DNA from: Bacillota bacterium | Lineage (GTDB): Bacteria; Bacillota; Clostridia; Lachnospirales; Lachnospiraceae | DNA: 64,000 nucleotides | Direction of reading: 5' to 3' | Assembly (NCBI GenBank): GCA_023442465.1 | Contig: JAEZZQ010000030.1 | Location: 248,001-312,000, forward strand | In this document: piece after piece, positions 50,661 to 59,206 of the stretch | How positions within the stretch are numbered: position 1 is the stretch's first letter | Layout: every line of letters begins with the position of its first letter | The notes under the pieces: model-generated | Told to the model about the DNA's origin: nothing | The model's input: only the letters and a program-made list of their open reading frames with translations | The model's database searches: none | Translations under genes and position numbers: made by a program

Positions 50661-51051
50661 CTAGAAACTCCTCAAAATCCTTAAATTCCCGGATCGTTCC
50701 GCCACCATCTTCGATTATTGTTCTCATTTCTGATTCATATTTGTCTGAACAGCCGGCAAAGGCGCTCAAATTATCCGGATCGTAGGCTGCCATGAGCTCC
50801 ATCTTCTCCAATCCAAAGTCTGCACAGACATTATTCGGCTCTTCTTGAAGCATTATCCCCCACATATAAACTTTAACAGCGTCCTGTTCCTGAGCATAAT
50901 GGCGGATTCTCAGCCATGTGTAAGACAGTTCGGCGTACCAGTCCGCCAAGTCCTGAAAATTACGTTCTTTCCTTTGAATGTTTGAGAGTTCAGAAGAGGG
51001 GGCATTTTCTGAAAGAAATTTTTGCGTTGTGAGGATTAATTCATACGACAT
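50650..51051 (-). CDS. Hypothetical protein, upstream partner of the CD3324-type gene
   Basis: A 133-residue acidic, helical protein (WYAELSYTWLRIRHYAQEQD, VYMWGIMLQEEPNNVCADFG). I do not recognise the family. The start at 51051 is chosen because the longer upstream frame runs antisense over a methyltransferase remnant; no strong ribosome binding site is visible. It overlaps the next gene and may have been cut by the rearrangement seen at 51.1 kb. Confidence 0.5.
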   Translation of the reverse strand: MSYELILTTQKFLSENAPSSELSNIQRKERNFQDLADWYAELSYTWLRIRHYAQEQDAVKVYMWGIMLQEEPNNVCADFGLEKMELMAAYDPDNLSAFAGCSDKYESEMRTIIEDGGGTIREFKDFEEFLDEI

Positions 51052-51105
51052 AATGAAAAGCGGTGGAACATTTGCAATGTTTATGACCCAGCCGTATGTA
51101 CAACC

Positions 51106-51438
51106 CGGCGGGGCTATACTGACGAGCTGCTGTTTACCAAGCTGCAGGAAGTATATTCTGAGTTTTTCCGTCCGGAAACAGAGTACAAATGCAGCCTGGA
51201 TTACGATGCACGTGACAAGTATGGTTTTGTTGGTATTGAACGCCGTGAGTACCGCCAAACAAGGGAATACAGCGCTGATGACTATGTTTCCTTGAGCAGC
51301 ACTCATTCCGATCATATAACACTTAGGGAACCATATAAGACAAAGTTCTATGAAGGTATTAGGACGGCAATCCGTGACTGCGGCAATAAAATAACGCTAT
51401 ACGATAAAATAATAATGTATTTAGCGAAAAAGCCATGA
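51106..51438 (+). pseudogene. 3' fragment of a SAM-dependent methyltransferase gene
   Basis: One open frame without a usable start codon encodes DELLFTKLQEVYSEFFRPE, then YRQTREYSADDYVSL, SSTHSDHITLREPYKTKF and YEGIRTAIRDCGNKITLYD. This resembles the C-terminal part of class I SAM methyltransferases of Clostridia; the SAM-binding N-terminal half is missing. The frame is blocked upstream by a stop at 51037-51039. Confidence 0.6.
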
Positions 51439-51532
51439 ATGTATAAAATGAACATATAAAAAGCACTTCGCTGTTTTTTTACTTAAAGTCCGTAGAAAAA
51501 ATCCTGAATCTGTTATAATATGGACATATGGG

Positions 51533-51730
51533 ATGCTAAGAAATCAAGTGGAAGAATCAATAAAGGCCGGTATCAGTTTTTATCAGCAAAACAAACACGA
51601 TAGAAAAATAATTTATCTTCCATTGCCGGACACAAAGGGAAACGAATTCGGCTCCTTATGACATCCGGGAAAAATCAGTCATAGGAGAGCAGCCCAAATA
51701 TTAATAAAAGAACTTGAAAAGCGGTGGTGA
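51533..51730 (+). pseudogene. C-terminal remnant of an SGNH/GDSL-type hydrolase
   Basis: The frame reads MLRNQVEESIKAGISFYQQN, then LPLPDTKGNEFGSL, an in-frame TGA, then HPGKISHRRAAQILIKELEK. A Trp codon at the stop would restore the common ending WHP of SGNH hydrolases, where His is catalytic. The N-terminal catalytic block is absent. The rest of 51439-51736 shows nothing coding. Confidence 0.5.
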
Positions 51731-51736
51731 AAACAT

Positions 51737-52414
51737 ATGTGGAACGAAAAAAAGAAAGCCCTTACCTTCAGCTATGACGATGGCGTAATGCAGGATAAGC
51801 GACTTACAGAGCTATTCAATTACTATCGGGTAAAATGTACCTTCAACCTAAACAGCGGTATACAAAGCTACGCGTCCTCATGGGATAACAACGGTCTGAC
51901 GATCCATCGCATGAATGCCTTGGACCTCCCCGAATTATACAAAGGCCACGAAATTGCAGTCCACTGCCTGACCCATGCCAACCTGACCGAATGCGATGAA
52001 GATACCATTTATAATGAAGTCTTGGTGGATAAACAGAATTTAGAAAGAATGTTCGGCCGGAGCATGAATGGAATGGCATATCCCTTCGGTACTTACAACG
52101 ATGCGGTAGTAGAAATTCTGAGAAAATGTGGCATTCAATATTCAAGAACAGTAGAAAGCTCAAAAGCATTTGATATTCCGCAGGACCTTTTTAGACTAAA
52201 GCCTACCTGCCACCACGATGATACGGATATAATGGCGTTAATCGATGACTTCCTGAACCTCGGGCAAGAAACTCCACAGCTTTTTTATATCTGGGGTCAT
52301 AGCTACGAATTCGATGTCAACAATAACTGGGACCGGATGGAGAAAATCTTAGACAAGCTTGCAGGAAAAGAAGAAATCTTCTATGGAACCAATTCTCAGG
52401 TACTGTTGTATTAA
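51737..52414 (+). CDS. Polysaccharide deacetylase family protein (NodB fold)
   Basis: A 225-residue protein with the NodB motifs: TFSYDDG (catalytic base and metal Asp), GHEIAVHCLTHANL (HxxxH zinc ligands), AYPFGTYND, and HSYEFD late. No signal peptide, so it acts in the cytoplasm or on imported sugars. These carbohydrate esterase family 4-like enzymes remove acetyl groups from glycans. It stands between the sugar importer and the rhamnose genes. Confidence 0.85.
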   Translation: MWNEKKKALTFSYDDGVMQDKRLTELFNYYRVKCTFNLNSGIQSYASSWDNNGLTIHRMNALDLPELYKGHEIAVHCLTHANLTECDEDTIYNEVLVDKQNLERMFGRSMNGMAYPFGTYNDAVVEILRKCGIQYSRTVESSKAFDIPQDLFRLKPTCHHDDTDIMALIDDFLNLGQETPQLFYIWGHSYEFDVNNNWDRMEKILDKLAGKEEIFYGTNSQVLLY

Positions 52415-52502
52415 GCGGAATCTATTGACTCAAAAGACAATATAATCCAGTCTTATAAGAGTGCAGCTCTATCATGGACCAGAAATATAGGATGTAAGAA
52501 CT

Positions 52503-53465
52503 ATGACAAAAGAACTTCTATCCCAATTAAAGAAAATCACTCCGGAAGAAAAACGTCTTCTTTCGGGAGCGCCTGAAATAGAAAAAGAATTGTACATGTC
52601 CTCTGAAACGGATACCATCGATTCCAAGAAACTGTTAGAGGAGGGAAAACTGATTCAGGTACGCACCCACACCCGGTTTGTCCATTTTCCTAAGCACAAA
52701 CACAACTATATCGAGGTAATCTATATGTGTTCCGGCTCTACCCATCATGTAGTAAACGACGAAGACGTGAGGCTGGAAAGAGGCGAGCTGCTGTTTTTAA
52801 ACCAGCGTGCCACGCAGGAGATTTATCCGGCAAAGGAGAACGATATTGCGGTCAACTTCATCATTCTTCCGGAGTTTTTCGATTCTGTACTCAGGATGAT
52901 GGGGGAGGAGAAGAATCTTCTCCGGGATTTTATCATCGATTCTCTGCGCGGGGAAAGCGGTGCCTCCGGCTATCTGCACTTCAAGGTGGCGGACATTCTC
53001 CCGATACAGAATCTGGTAGAAAACCTGATCTGGACTATCGTAAACAAGCAGTCCAACAAACGGAGCATCAATCAGGCCACCATGGGTCTTTTGTTCCTTC
53101 AACTGATGAATCACATGGACAAGCTGGAGACAGGCGAAGGCAGCGGGCAGCAGAAGTTGATCATTACAGTCTTAAGCTATATCGAGGAGCACTATAGAGA
53201 CGGAGAACTGACGCAGTTGGCAAACAGCCTGCATTACGACTTTTACTGGCTGTCTAAGGAAATAAAGAAGCGCACCGGCAAGACTTATACGGAGTTAGTC
53301 CAGACCAAAAGACTAAATCAGGCGGCATATCTTCTTAGCACCACCTCCATGTCGGTCATGGAGGTCGCCATGATAGCGGGATATGATAACATCAGCTATT
53401 TTCATAGAATCTTTCAAAGACAGTTTGGAGTCACTCCGAGAACCTATAGGATAAATGGCAAATGA
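52503..53465 (+). CDS. AraC family regulator with cupin domain, probable rhamnose regulator
   Basis: A 320-residue protein. N-terminal cupin sensing domain (HFPKHKHNYIEVIYMCSGST, ELLFLNQRA) and C-terminal double helix-turn-helix (LTQLANSLHYDFYWLSKEIK and VMEVAMIAGYDNISYFHRIFQ, ending FGVTPRTYR). It directly precedes rhaB, whose promoter has a perfect -10 and a poor -35, as for activator-dependent promoters. A rhaS/rhaR-like role is thus inferred. Confidence 0.85.
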   Translation: MTKELLSQLKKITPEEKRLLSGAPEIEKELYMSSETDTIDSKKLLEEGKLIQVRTHTRFVHFPKHKHNYIEVIYMCSGSTHHVVNDEDVRLERGELLFLNQRATQEIYPAKENDIAVNFIILPEFFDSVLRMMGEEKNLLRDFIIDSLRGESGASGYLHFKVADILPIQNLVENLIWTIVNKQSNKRSINQATMGLLFLQLMNHMDKLETGEGSGQQKLIITVLSYIEEHYRDGELTQLANSLHYDFYWLSKEIKKRTGKTYTELVQTKRLNQAAYLLSTTSMSVMEVAMIAGYDNISYFHRIFQRQFGVTPRTYRINGK

Positions 53466-53467
53466 GG

Positions 53468-53499
53468 ACACTTTTTTGAACAAAAAGTGTTCTTTTTTA
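53468..53499 (+). terminator. Terminator after the AraC regulator gene
   Basis: ACACTTTTTT and AAAAAGTGT with a short GAAC loop, followed by TCTTTTTT. Confidence 0.75.
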
Positions 53500-53532
53500 T
53501 TGCAGAAAAAGCGGATAAGATAAAGTTATAAT
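53500..53532 (+). promoter_or_regulatory. Probable activator-dependent promoter of rhaB
   Basis: TATAAT (53527-53532) with only TTGCAG (53500-53505) as -35, 21 bp away. The weak -35 fits control by the AraC protein. Confidence 0.5.
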
Positions 53533-53572
53533 TCATGTTCTTACTTTGTGAAAGAAAGGAACAGTATGACGA

Positions 53573-54973
53573 ATGGAACAATATTATCTGGCGATTGATA
53601 TCGGTGCCTCCAGCGGGCGGCATATATTGGGCCGCAGGGAGGGGGAAAAGATGGTCTTGGAGGAAATCTATCGCTTCCCGAACGGCATGACAGAAAAGGA
53701 CGGAGAGCTGGTCTGGAATGTGGACAGTTTATTTGCAGAAATTAAAAAAGGAATGAAAAAGTGTGCGGTACAGGGCAAGATTCCGGTAAGCGTAGGAATC
53801 GATACGTGGGCGGTGGACTTCGTTCTCTTGGATGAAGAGGATAAGAGAATCGGTAATGCCACGGCTTATAGAGACGCCAGGACGAAGAGAATGGATGCCG
53901 AGGTCTATCAAATCGTACCGGAAGAAGAGCTTTATAGCAGGACGGGAATCCAGAAACAAATGTTCAATACCGTATACCAGCTTATGGCACTGAAAAAGCG
54001 GCAGCCGCAGCAGCTTGCAAAGGCGAGAAAGCTGTTAATGATTCCCGACTACTTTCATTATCTGCTCACGGGAACGGCAGCAGCAGAATACACCAATGCA
54101 ACTACGACACAGCTTGTCAGTTCCGAAACGAAGACATGGGATATGGCGCTGATCAAAGGGCTTGGTTATCCCGAAGAAATATTCCAAAAGATCCGGACTC
54201 CGGGTACAGTGTTAGGGAGTTTGACAGAGGAGATACGGAGGGAACTGGGTTATGACTGCAAAGTAATCCTTCCTGCCACTCATGATACCGGCTCGGCAGT
54301 GATGGCGGTGCCAGGCAGCGAGGAGGATATGCTCTATATCAGCTCCGGCACTTGGTCGTTAATGGGAACTGAGCTAATGCATGCGGATTGCTCTGAAGAA
54401 AGCAGGCTGCACAATCTTACGAACGAGGGCGGCTATAACTTCCGCTTTCGCTATCTGAAAAACATAATGGGACTTTGGATGATTCAGTCGGTGAAGGAGG
54501 AAATCGGGCAGAATATGGATTATGGGACGATTTGCAGGCTCGCTTCCGAGGAAACAATAGCTTCTCTTGTTGACTGCAACGAAGAGCGTTTTCTCGCACC
54601 GGCAAGTATGACGGCAGAGGTGAAAGATGCCTGCCGGGACTCGGGACAGGGGATACCGGAGGGAATCGGACAGACCGCGGCGGTGATTTACAACAGTCTG
54701 GCTAAATGTTATGCGAGGACTATCGGTGAAATCGAAGAAATCACAGGAAAGCAGTATGATAAGATTCATATTGTGGGCGGCGGTGCGAATGCAGGATATT
54801 TGAACGGTCTCACGGCCAAAGAGACCGGGCGAACCGTAATCGCAGGACCGATAGAAGCCACCGCAATCGGCAACATCGCGGCCCAAATGATAGCCAGAGG
54901 AGAACTGAGGGATCTGAAAGACGCGAGGGAGTGCATCTATCGTTCGTTTCCGATGGAGGTCTATGAACCATAA
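53573..54973 (+). CDS. rhaB: Rhamnulokinase
   Basis: A 466-residue FGGY-family kinase: DIGASSGRHILGRREGEKM at the N-terminus (phosphate-1 site), GIDTWAVDF, ATHDTGSAVMAVP, YISSGTWSLMG, and the adenosine motif GGGANAGYLNGL. It phosphorylates L-rhamnulose at O-1. Followed by rhaA and rhaD on the same strand, completing L-rhamnose breakdown to dihydroxyacetone phosphate and lactaldehyde. Confidence 0.93.
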   Translation: MEQYYLAIDIGASSGRHILGRREGEKMVLEEIYRFPNGMTEKDGELVWNVDSLFAEIKKGMKKCAVQGKIPVSVGIDTWAVDFVLLDEEDKRIGNATAYRDARTKRMDAEVYQIVPEEELYSRTGIQKQMFNTVYQLMALKKRQPQQLAKARKLLMIPDYFHYLLTGTAAAEYTNATTTQLVSSETKTWDMALIKGLGYPEEIFQKIRTPGTVLGSLTEEIRRELGYDCKVILPATHDTGSAVMAVPGSEEDMLYISSGTWSLMGTELMHADCSEESRLHNLTNEGGYNFRFRYLKNIMGLWMIQSVKEEIGQNMDYGTICRLASEETIASLVDCNEERFLAPASMTAEVKDACRDSGQGIPEGIGQTAAVIYNSLAKCYARTIGEIEEITGKQYDKIHIVGGGANAGYLNGLTAKETGRTVIAGPIEATAIGNIAAQMIARGELRDLKDARECIYRSFPMEVYEP

Positions 54974-55037
54974 AGCAGTTTCTGGTACATAGAATAGATG
55001 ATTATAAAATGATATAACTTTGAGCGGCTTCCTATAC

Positions 55038-55051
55038 ATTTACCGCTTTCA
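55038..55051. promoter_or_regulatory. Weak candidate CcpA (cre) site upstream of rhaA
   Basis: Read on the minus strand it is TGAAAGCGGTAAAT, close to the cre consensus TGWAANCGNTNWCA except for the last two bases. The 182-bp rhaB-rhaA spacer otherwise shows no clear promoter. Confidence 0.3.
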
Positions 55052-55155
55052 GCTATTGCTTTTGAGTTCATTAAAGCGGGCATGGATAAATATGGAAGGT
55101 AGACATACAGAAATGAAAGAAATGAAAACATAAATAACAGAAAGGACGATACATA

Positions 55156-56412
55156 ATGACAAGTAGGGAAAGATATGAATCGGCAAAAGAAATGTACAAG
55201 GAAATCGGCATAGATACCGATGCGGTCATAGCGAAACTGAAAGAAGTTCCCGTATCCCTCCACTGCTGGCAGGGCGACGACGTTACCGGCTTTGACCATG
55301 AAGGGCCGCTGACCGGAGGAATCCAGACCACCGGCAACTATCATGGAAAAGCGAGAACACCCCAAGAGCTTATGGATGATATGGACCAGGCACTCCGTCT
55401 GATGCCCGGCAAAAAGAAGCTGAACCTCCACGCCTGCTATGCTATTTTTGAAAAGGGTGGATATGCGGACCGTGATAGGCTGGAGCCTAAACACTTTGCG
55501 AAGTGGGTGGAGTTTGCCAAGGAAAGAAATATGGGTATCGATTTCAATCCGACCTTCTTCTCCCATGAGAAAGTGAAGGATGGCTTGACGTTATCCAGCC
55601 CTGACGAGGCCACGAGAAAGTTCTGGATAGACCATGGAAAAGCATGCATCCGTATTTCGGAATATTTTGCTAAGGAAACCGGCATCCCCTGCGTCATGAA
55701 CATATGGATCGGAGACGGCTACAAGGACGTGCCGGCTGACCGCATGGGACCGAGACTGCGTTACAAAGACTCCATTGAGCAGATTTTATCGGAGCACTAT
55801 GATAAGAAGCTTGTGAAGCCCTGTGTGGAATCCAAGGTGTTCGGAATTGGTGTGGAATCCTATACTGCAGGCTCCGGGGAGTTCACATTGAGCTTTGCCG
55901 CTTTCCACAAAGGCTGCCTGCCGTTAATGGATAACGGACACTATCATCCGACGGAGGTAGTATCTGACAAGATTCCTGCGCTGTTATGCTATTATCCCGA
56001 AATTGCCCTGCACATTACGAGACCGGTTCGCTGGGACAGCGACCATGTAGTGCTGTTCGACGATGAGACCAGGGAGATGGCGAAGGAAATCGTCCGCTGT
56101 GAAGGCCTTGACCGTGTATACATGGCCCTCGATTATTTCGACGCCAGCATCAACCGCGTTGCAGCATGGACCGTAGGTTTCAGAAGCTGGCAGAAGGCAC
56201 TGTTAAGCGCACTATGTACACCTAACAAAGCGTTGAAAGCGCTTCAGGAGGAAAACCGTCTGACAGAGCTTATGATAATGCAGGAGGAACTGAAAACCTA
56301 TCCTCTCGGAGACATATGGGCGGAGTATTGCAGGCGATGCAGCGTACCGGAGGATAAGAGCTGGTTTGAGGACATACAAAAATATGAAGCTGAAGTATTG
56401 ATGCACCGATAG
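55156..56412 (+). CDS. rhaA: L-rhamnose isomerase
   Basis: A 418-residue aldose-ketose isomerase: VPVSLHCWQGDDVTGFD near residue 30, KLNLHACYAIFEKGG, MGIDFNPTFFSHEKVKDG, WIGDGYKD and WDSDHVVLFDDE, the metal- and substrate-binding signature of RhaA. It converts L-rhamnose to L-rhamnulose. Starts after AAAGGACG. Confidence 0.95.
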   Translation: MTSRERYESAKEMYKEIGIDTDAVIAKLKEVPVSLHCWQGDDVTGFDHEGPLTGGIQTTGNYHGKARTPQELMDDMDQALRLMPGKKKLNLHACYAIFEKGGYADRDRLEPKHFAKWVEFAKERNMGIDFNPTFFSHEKVKDGLTLSSPDEATRKFWIDHGKACIRISEYFAKETGIPCVMNIWIGDGYKDVPADRMGPRLRYKDSIEQILSEHYDKKLVKPCVESKVFGIGVESYTAGSGEFTLSFAAFHKGCLPLMDNGHYHPTEVVSDKIPALLCYYPEIALHITRPVRWDSDHVVLFDDETREMAKEIVRCEGLDRVYMALDYFDASINRVAAWTVGFRSWQKALLSALCTPNKALKALQEENRLTELMIMQEELKTYPLGDIWAEYCRRCSVPEDKSWFEDIQKYEAEVLMHR

Positions 56413-56420
56413 AATAATTA

Positions 56421-56453
56421 TGTAAGCAGGTGTGTGTCTGAAAATTGCTTACA
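56421..56453. promoter_or_regulatory. Hairpin in the rhaA-rhaD spacer
   Basis: TGTAAGCA and TGCTTACA are perfect 8-bp arms with a 17-nt loop and no T-run after them. It could reduce rhaD expression or stabilise the rhaA mRNA end. Confidence 0.4.
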
Positions 56454-56595
56454 CTGAGCTGAATGCAGTATACAACTTTGATACAAGCGGTTGTCTGACA
56501 TGCTCTTGTACATGCAAAGAACGATGAACGAAAATACACGTATGTTAAAGCAGTGGACAAAGGAACATTAAATATCATATATGCGGAGGAATAAT

Positions 56596-57423
56596 ATGAA
56601 GTTTTTAGATGCAGAATTTGTACAAGGATTTATTCGTATGGCAAATGATGGATGGGAACAGGGCTGGCATGAAAGAAATGGCGGAAATCTTTCCTATCGT
56701 GTCAAGCCTGAAGAAGTAGATAGAATAAAGGGAAATTTTCAGATAGGGGAATGGCAGCCTATAGGCACTAGTGTACCGGGGCTTGCGGAAGAGTATTTTC
56801 TTGTAACGGGAAGCGGAAAATATTTCAGAAATGCCATTTTAAGGCCGGAAGATTCCATTTGCATGATTGAACTGGACGATAAAGGAGAAGAATATCGTAT
56901 TGTATGGGGGCTTGTAAACGGCGGAAGACCCACCTCCGAGCTGTCTTCCCACTTGATGAACCATGAGGTGAAGAAGCTCGCCACAAATGGCAGATACCGT
57001 GTAATCTACCATGCTCACACCACCAATGTAATTGCACTGACCTTTGTACTTCCCTTAAAAGATGAGGTGTTTACGAGAGAACTATGGGAGATGTCAACGG
57101 AGTGCCCGGTAGTATTTCCTGACGGAATCGGTGTTGTGCCGTGGATGGTTCCGGGCGGAAGGAATATTGCGGTGGAGACGAGCAGGTTAATGAAGGAATA
57201 TGATGTGGTTATATGGGCTCACCACGGAATGTTTGCGGCAGGCGAGGACTTCGATTTGACTTTCGGATTAATGCACACAGTAGAGAAATCTGCAGAGATT
57301 CTCGTAAAAATGCTATCCATGAGACCGGACAAATTGCAGACGATTCAGTCCAATGAATTCAGAAGCCTTGCCAAGGATTTCAAGGTCAGCTTGCCGGAGA
57401 AATTTTTATATGAAAAACAATAA
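56596..57423 (+). CDS. rhaD: Rhamnulose-1-phosphate aldolase
   Basis: A 275-residue class II (zinc) aldolase: RNGGNLSYRV, GSGKYFRNA, GGRPTSELSSHLMNH (catalytic Glu), HAHTTNVIAL and WAHHGMFAAG (zinc His ligands). It splits L-rhamnulose-1-phosphate to dihydroxyacetone phosphate and L-lactaldehyde. The ATG at 56596 follows GCGGAGGAA; the in-frame ATG at 56581 precedes that site. Confidence 0.93.
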   Translation: MKFLDAEFVQGFIRMANDGWEQGWHERNGGNLSYRVKPEEVDRIKGNFQIGEWQPIGTSVPGLAEEYFLVTGSGKYFRNAILRPEDSICMIELDDKGEEYRIVWGLVNGGRPTSELSSHLMNHEVKKLATNGRYRVIYHAHTTNVIALTFVLPLKDEVFTRELWEMSTECPVVFPDGIGVVPWMVPGGRNIAVETSRLMKEYDVVIWAHHGMFAAGEDFDLTFGLMHTVEKSAEILVKMLSMRPDKLQTIQSNEFRSLAKDFKVSLPEKFLYEKQ

Positions 57424-57441
57424 TTTGCAGCATTTTTAGTA

Positions 57442-57478
57442 GATAAGCCGAATACTTAAGCTTCATATTCGGCTTATC
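57442..57478. terminator. Bidirectional terminator of rhaD and the Eis-like gene
   Basis: GATAAGCCGAATA and TATTCGGCTTATC form a perfect 13-bp stem with an 11-nt loop, flanked by T-rich tracts. The genes on both sides converge here. Confidence 0.8.
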
Positions 57479-57523
57479 TTTATATTAGGAAAAACACTGC
57501 GGCATCAGGTCGGATGCTCAAAA

Positions 57524-58756
57524 TTAGAAGTAGGTAGCGATATGAACCGCTTTTTTATAGAATACCTTAGAAATATCCCTCATATCCCCATATACAGATA
57601 CCCCTTCCCACAGCGGAACGGTACTCGTATCATACCCGCCCGCAATCAATGCAGAGAACGCCGATATGGGAAGTACAATATCAGGTGTTCCTTTGCCCAT
57701 TGCAAGCTCCTCGCATATTCCGTTTCGGAAGGTTACCGTGAATACCCCATTGTTCTGCGGAATAAAAGGATCTGAGATTTCTAACGACAACTCCCCATCT
57801 CCAATATATTGTGCATCCTGCAGCACCTTTTTTACATCGATAACACGAACCATACCATTGGGAATCGAATCGCAGCTCACTGCTCCCATGGACCATTCCG
57901 GCAGGACCTGCTCAAGGGGCATGTCCACGGGAAGGGAAAAGCGAATATGACGATAGTCGGCGGCATAGCTTTTCGCAAGCGTCAAAAGCCCCTGCAGTCC
58001 TTCCTTATTGATATAGAAGAAACGGCTGCATTCTATCAATCTATGCTCCGGGGAAGTATTGCACTTAAAGGTCATAAGACCGAGTACCTCCCCCTTATCA
58101 GAACGGTATACATAGGTAAATACCTGATCTTTAAAAGGACTTGCAGTCTCGATAAAATGGTAGTCGTAATCCGCATCCTCCACCATCATGTTATACTTTT
58201 CCAGCCATTTCCTATATATATAAGGAATATCCTTCATGGCATCGGCTTTCGTAGTCTCCTCCAGCAGATAACAGGTACCGGATATCGGATAAGCCGGAAT
58301 ATGAGGAAGAGCGACACGATACAAGTGCCGTTTGCAACATATTTCATAACCAAATTTCCTGTAATAAGAGGTGGAGAAGGGATATAAGTAGGAAAAAGCG
58401 GCGCCCTGTTCATACATATAAGGAAGAGCAGAGGCAAAACAGGCACGAATACCGCCTCTTTTCCGGTATTGAGGCAGAGTAGCTACTCCGCCGATGCCGT
58501 TCATCTTCTCCTTGTGACCATCGAAACGGATATCAAAAGGCTGTACGATGAAGCAGCTCATCATAGTCGTATCGTCGTCCTCAAAGGCAGCGAACCGCTC
58601 CAGACAATGCTCCTGCTCTCTGCTTTCCGGAGTGTCTATGTATTTCTGGTATAATTCCATAGGTGTTTCTTCATTATTATAAGAAGAATCGAAAGAAACA
58701 GAGAACAATTCTTCTGTGCGTTTTACTTCTTCCGGTTTGATTTTTCTTGCTATCAA
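57524..58756 (-). CDS. Eis-type GNAT acetyltransferase
   Basis: A 410-residue protein made of two GNAT domains plus a sterol-carrier-like C-terminal domain, the Eis plan. The acetyl-CoA site GGVATLPQYRKRGGIRACF lies in the first domain, followed by YPFSTSYYRKFGYE. Related proteins acetylate aminoglycosides or lysines; the substrate here is unknown. TTG start at 58756, 7 bp after GGAGG; the longer frame extends into the promoter region. Confidence 0.82.
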   Translation of the reverse strand: MIARKIKPEEVKRTEELFSVSFDSSYNNEETPMELYQKYIDTPESREQEHCLERFAAFEDDDTTMMSCFIVQPFDIRFDGHKEKMNGIGGVATLPQYRKRGGIRACFASALPYMYEQGAAFSYLYPFSTSYYRKFGYEICCKRHLYRVALPHIPAYPISGTCYLLEETTKADAMKDIPYIYRKWLEKYNMMVEDADYDYHFIETASPFKDQVFTYVYRSDKGEVLGLMTFKCNTSPEHRLIECSRFFYINKEGLQGLLTLAKSYAADYRHIRFSLPVDMPLEQVLPEWSMGAVSCDSIPNGMVRVIDVKKVLQDAQYIGDGELSLEISDPFIPQNNGVFTVTFRNGICEELAMGKGTPDIVLPISAFSALIAGGYDTSTVPLWEGVSVYGDMRDISKVFYKKAVHIATYF

Positions 58757-58891
58757 AGTATTACCTCCATAAATTCTTTTATTGTTTACTTCTATTATAT
58801 AATATTCTATAATGCTGAGTAGGTATTTTTTTGCGAAAAATGGCCTTAGAATGGTCATTTTGAAAATTTTTAAAAAAATATAAAAAAACAC

Positions 58892-58920
58892 TTGAAACAT
58901 GAGGAAACATCATGTATACT
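58892..58920 (+). promoter_or_regulatory. Promoter of the S10 ribosomal operon
   Basis: TTGAAA (58892-58897), 17 bp, TATACT (58915-58920). The start codon of rpsJ lies 280 bp further on. Confidence 0.8.
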
Positions 58921-58926
58921 ACTTAT

Positions 58927-59167
58927 TGCTGTGGCATGATAGCAATGAAGCGTGAGGTTGCTGCCGAAAGGCAGGTTTTCCGTGGAGCGAATGTCAAGAG
59001 AGCCGGATATAAGCGGCTTAGGAAACTGACGACAAGTCACTGTACAGATAATATGGTCTACGTAGAAGATAATCTTCTAACAGCAACGTAGAAACGACGT
59101 GTGAGATAGTTCGAGAGTGAGAAACTTTAGGACACACACGGGAGAGTGTACAGTCACCGCTTGTCGT
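58927..59167 (+). ncRNA. Long structured leader of the S10 operon
   Basis: Paired segments can be read directly. ACGACAAG (59029-59036) with CTTGTCGT (59160-59167) and CTGTACA (59040-59046) with TGTACAG (59147-59153) close a large domain. Inside are TCTACGT/ACGTAGA (59057/59086), AGAAGA/TCTTCT (59064/59073) and CGTGTG/CACACG (59098/59135). Upstream lies CTGCC-GAAA-GGCAG (58961-58974). No terminator sits at its end, so translation or stability control is more likely than attenuation. No ORF fits it. Confidence 0.65.
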
Positions 59168-59206
59168 ACTTAAATTAAAAAGTGCGAAAAGGAGGCGACT
59201 TTTTTT

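Noticed and set aside
52425..52446. TTGACT and TATAAT upstream of the AraC gene as a promoter
   Set aside because: The spacer is only 10 bp, too short for a sigma-A promoter.
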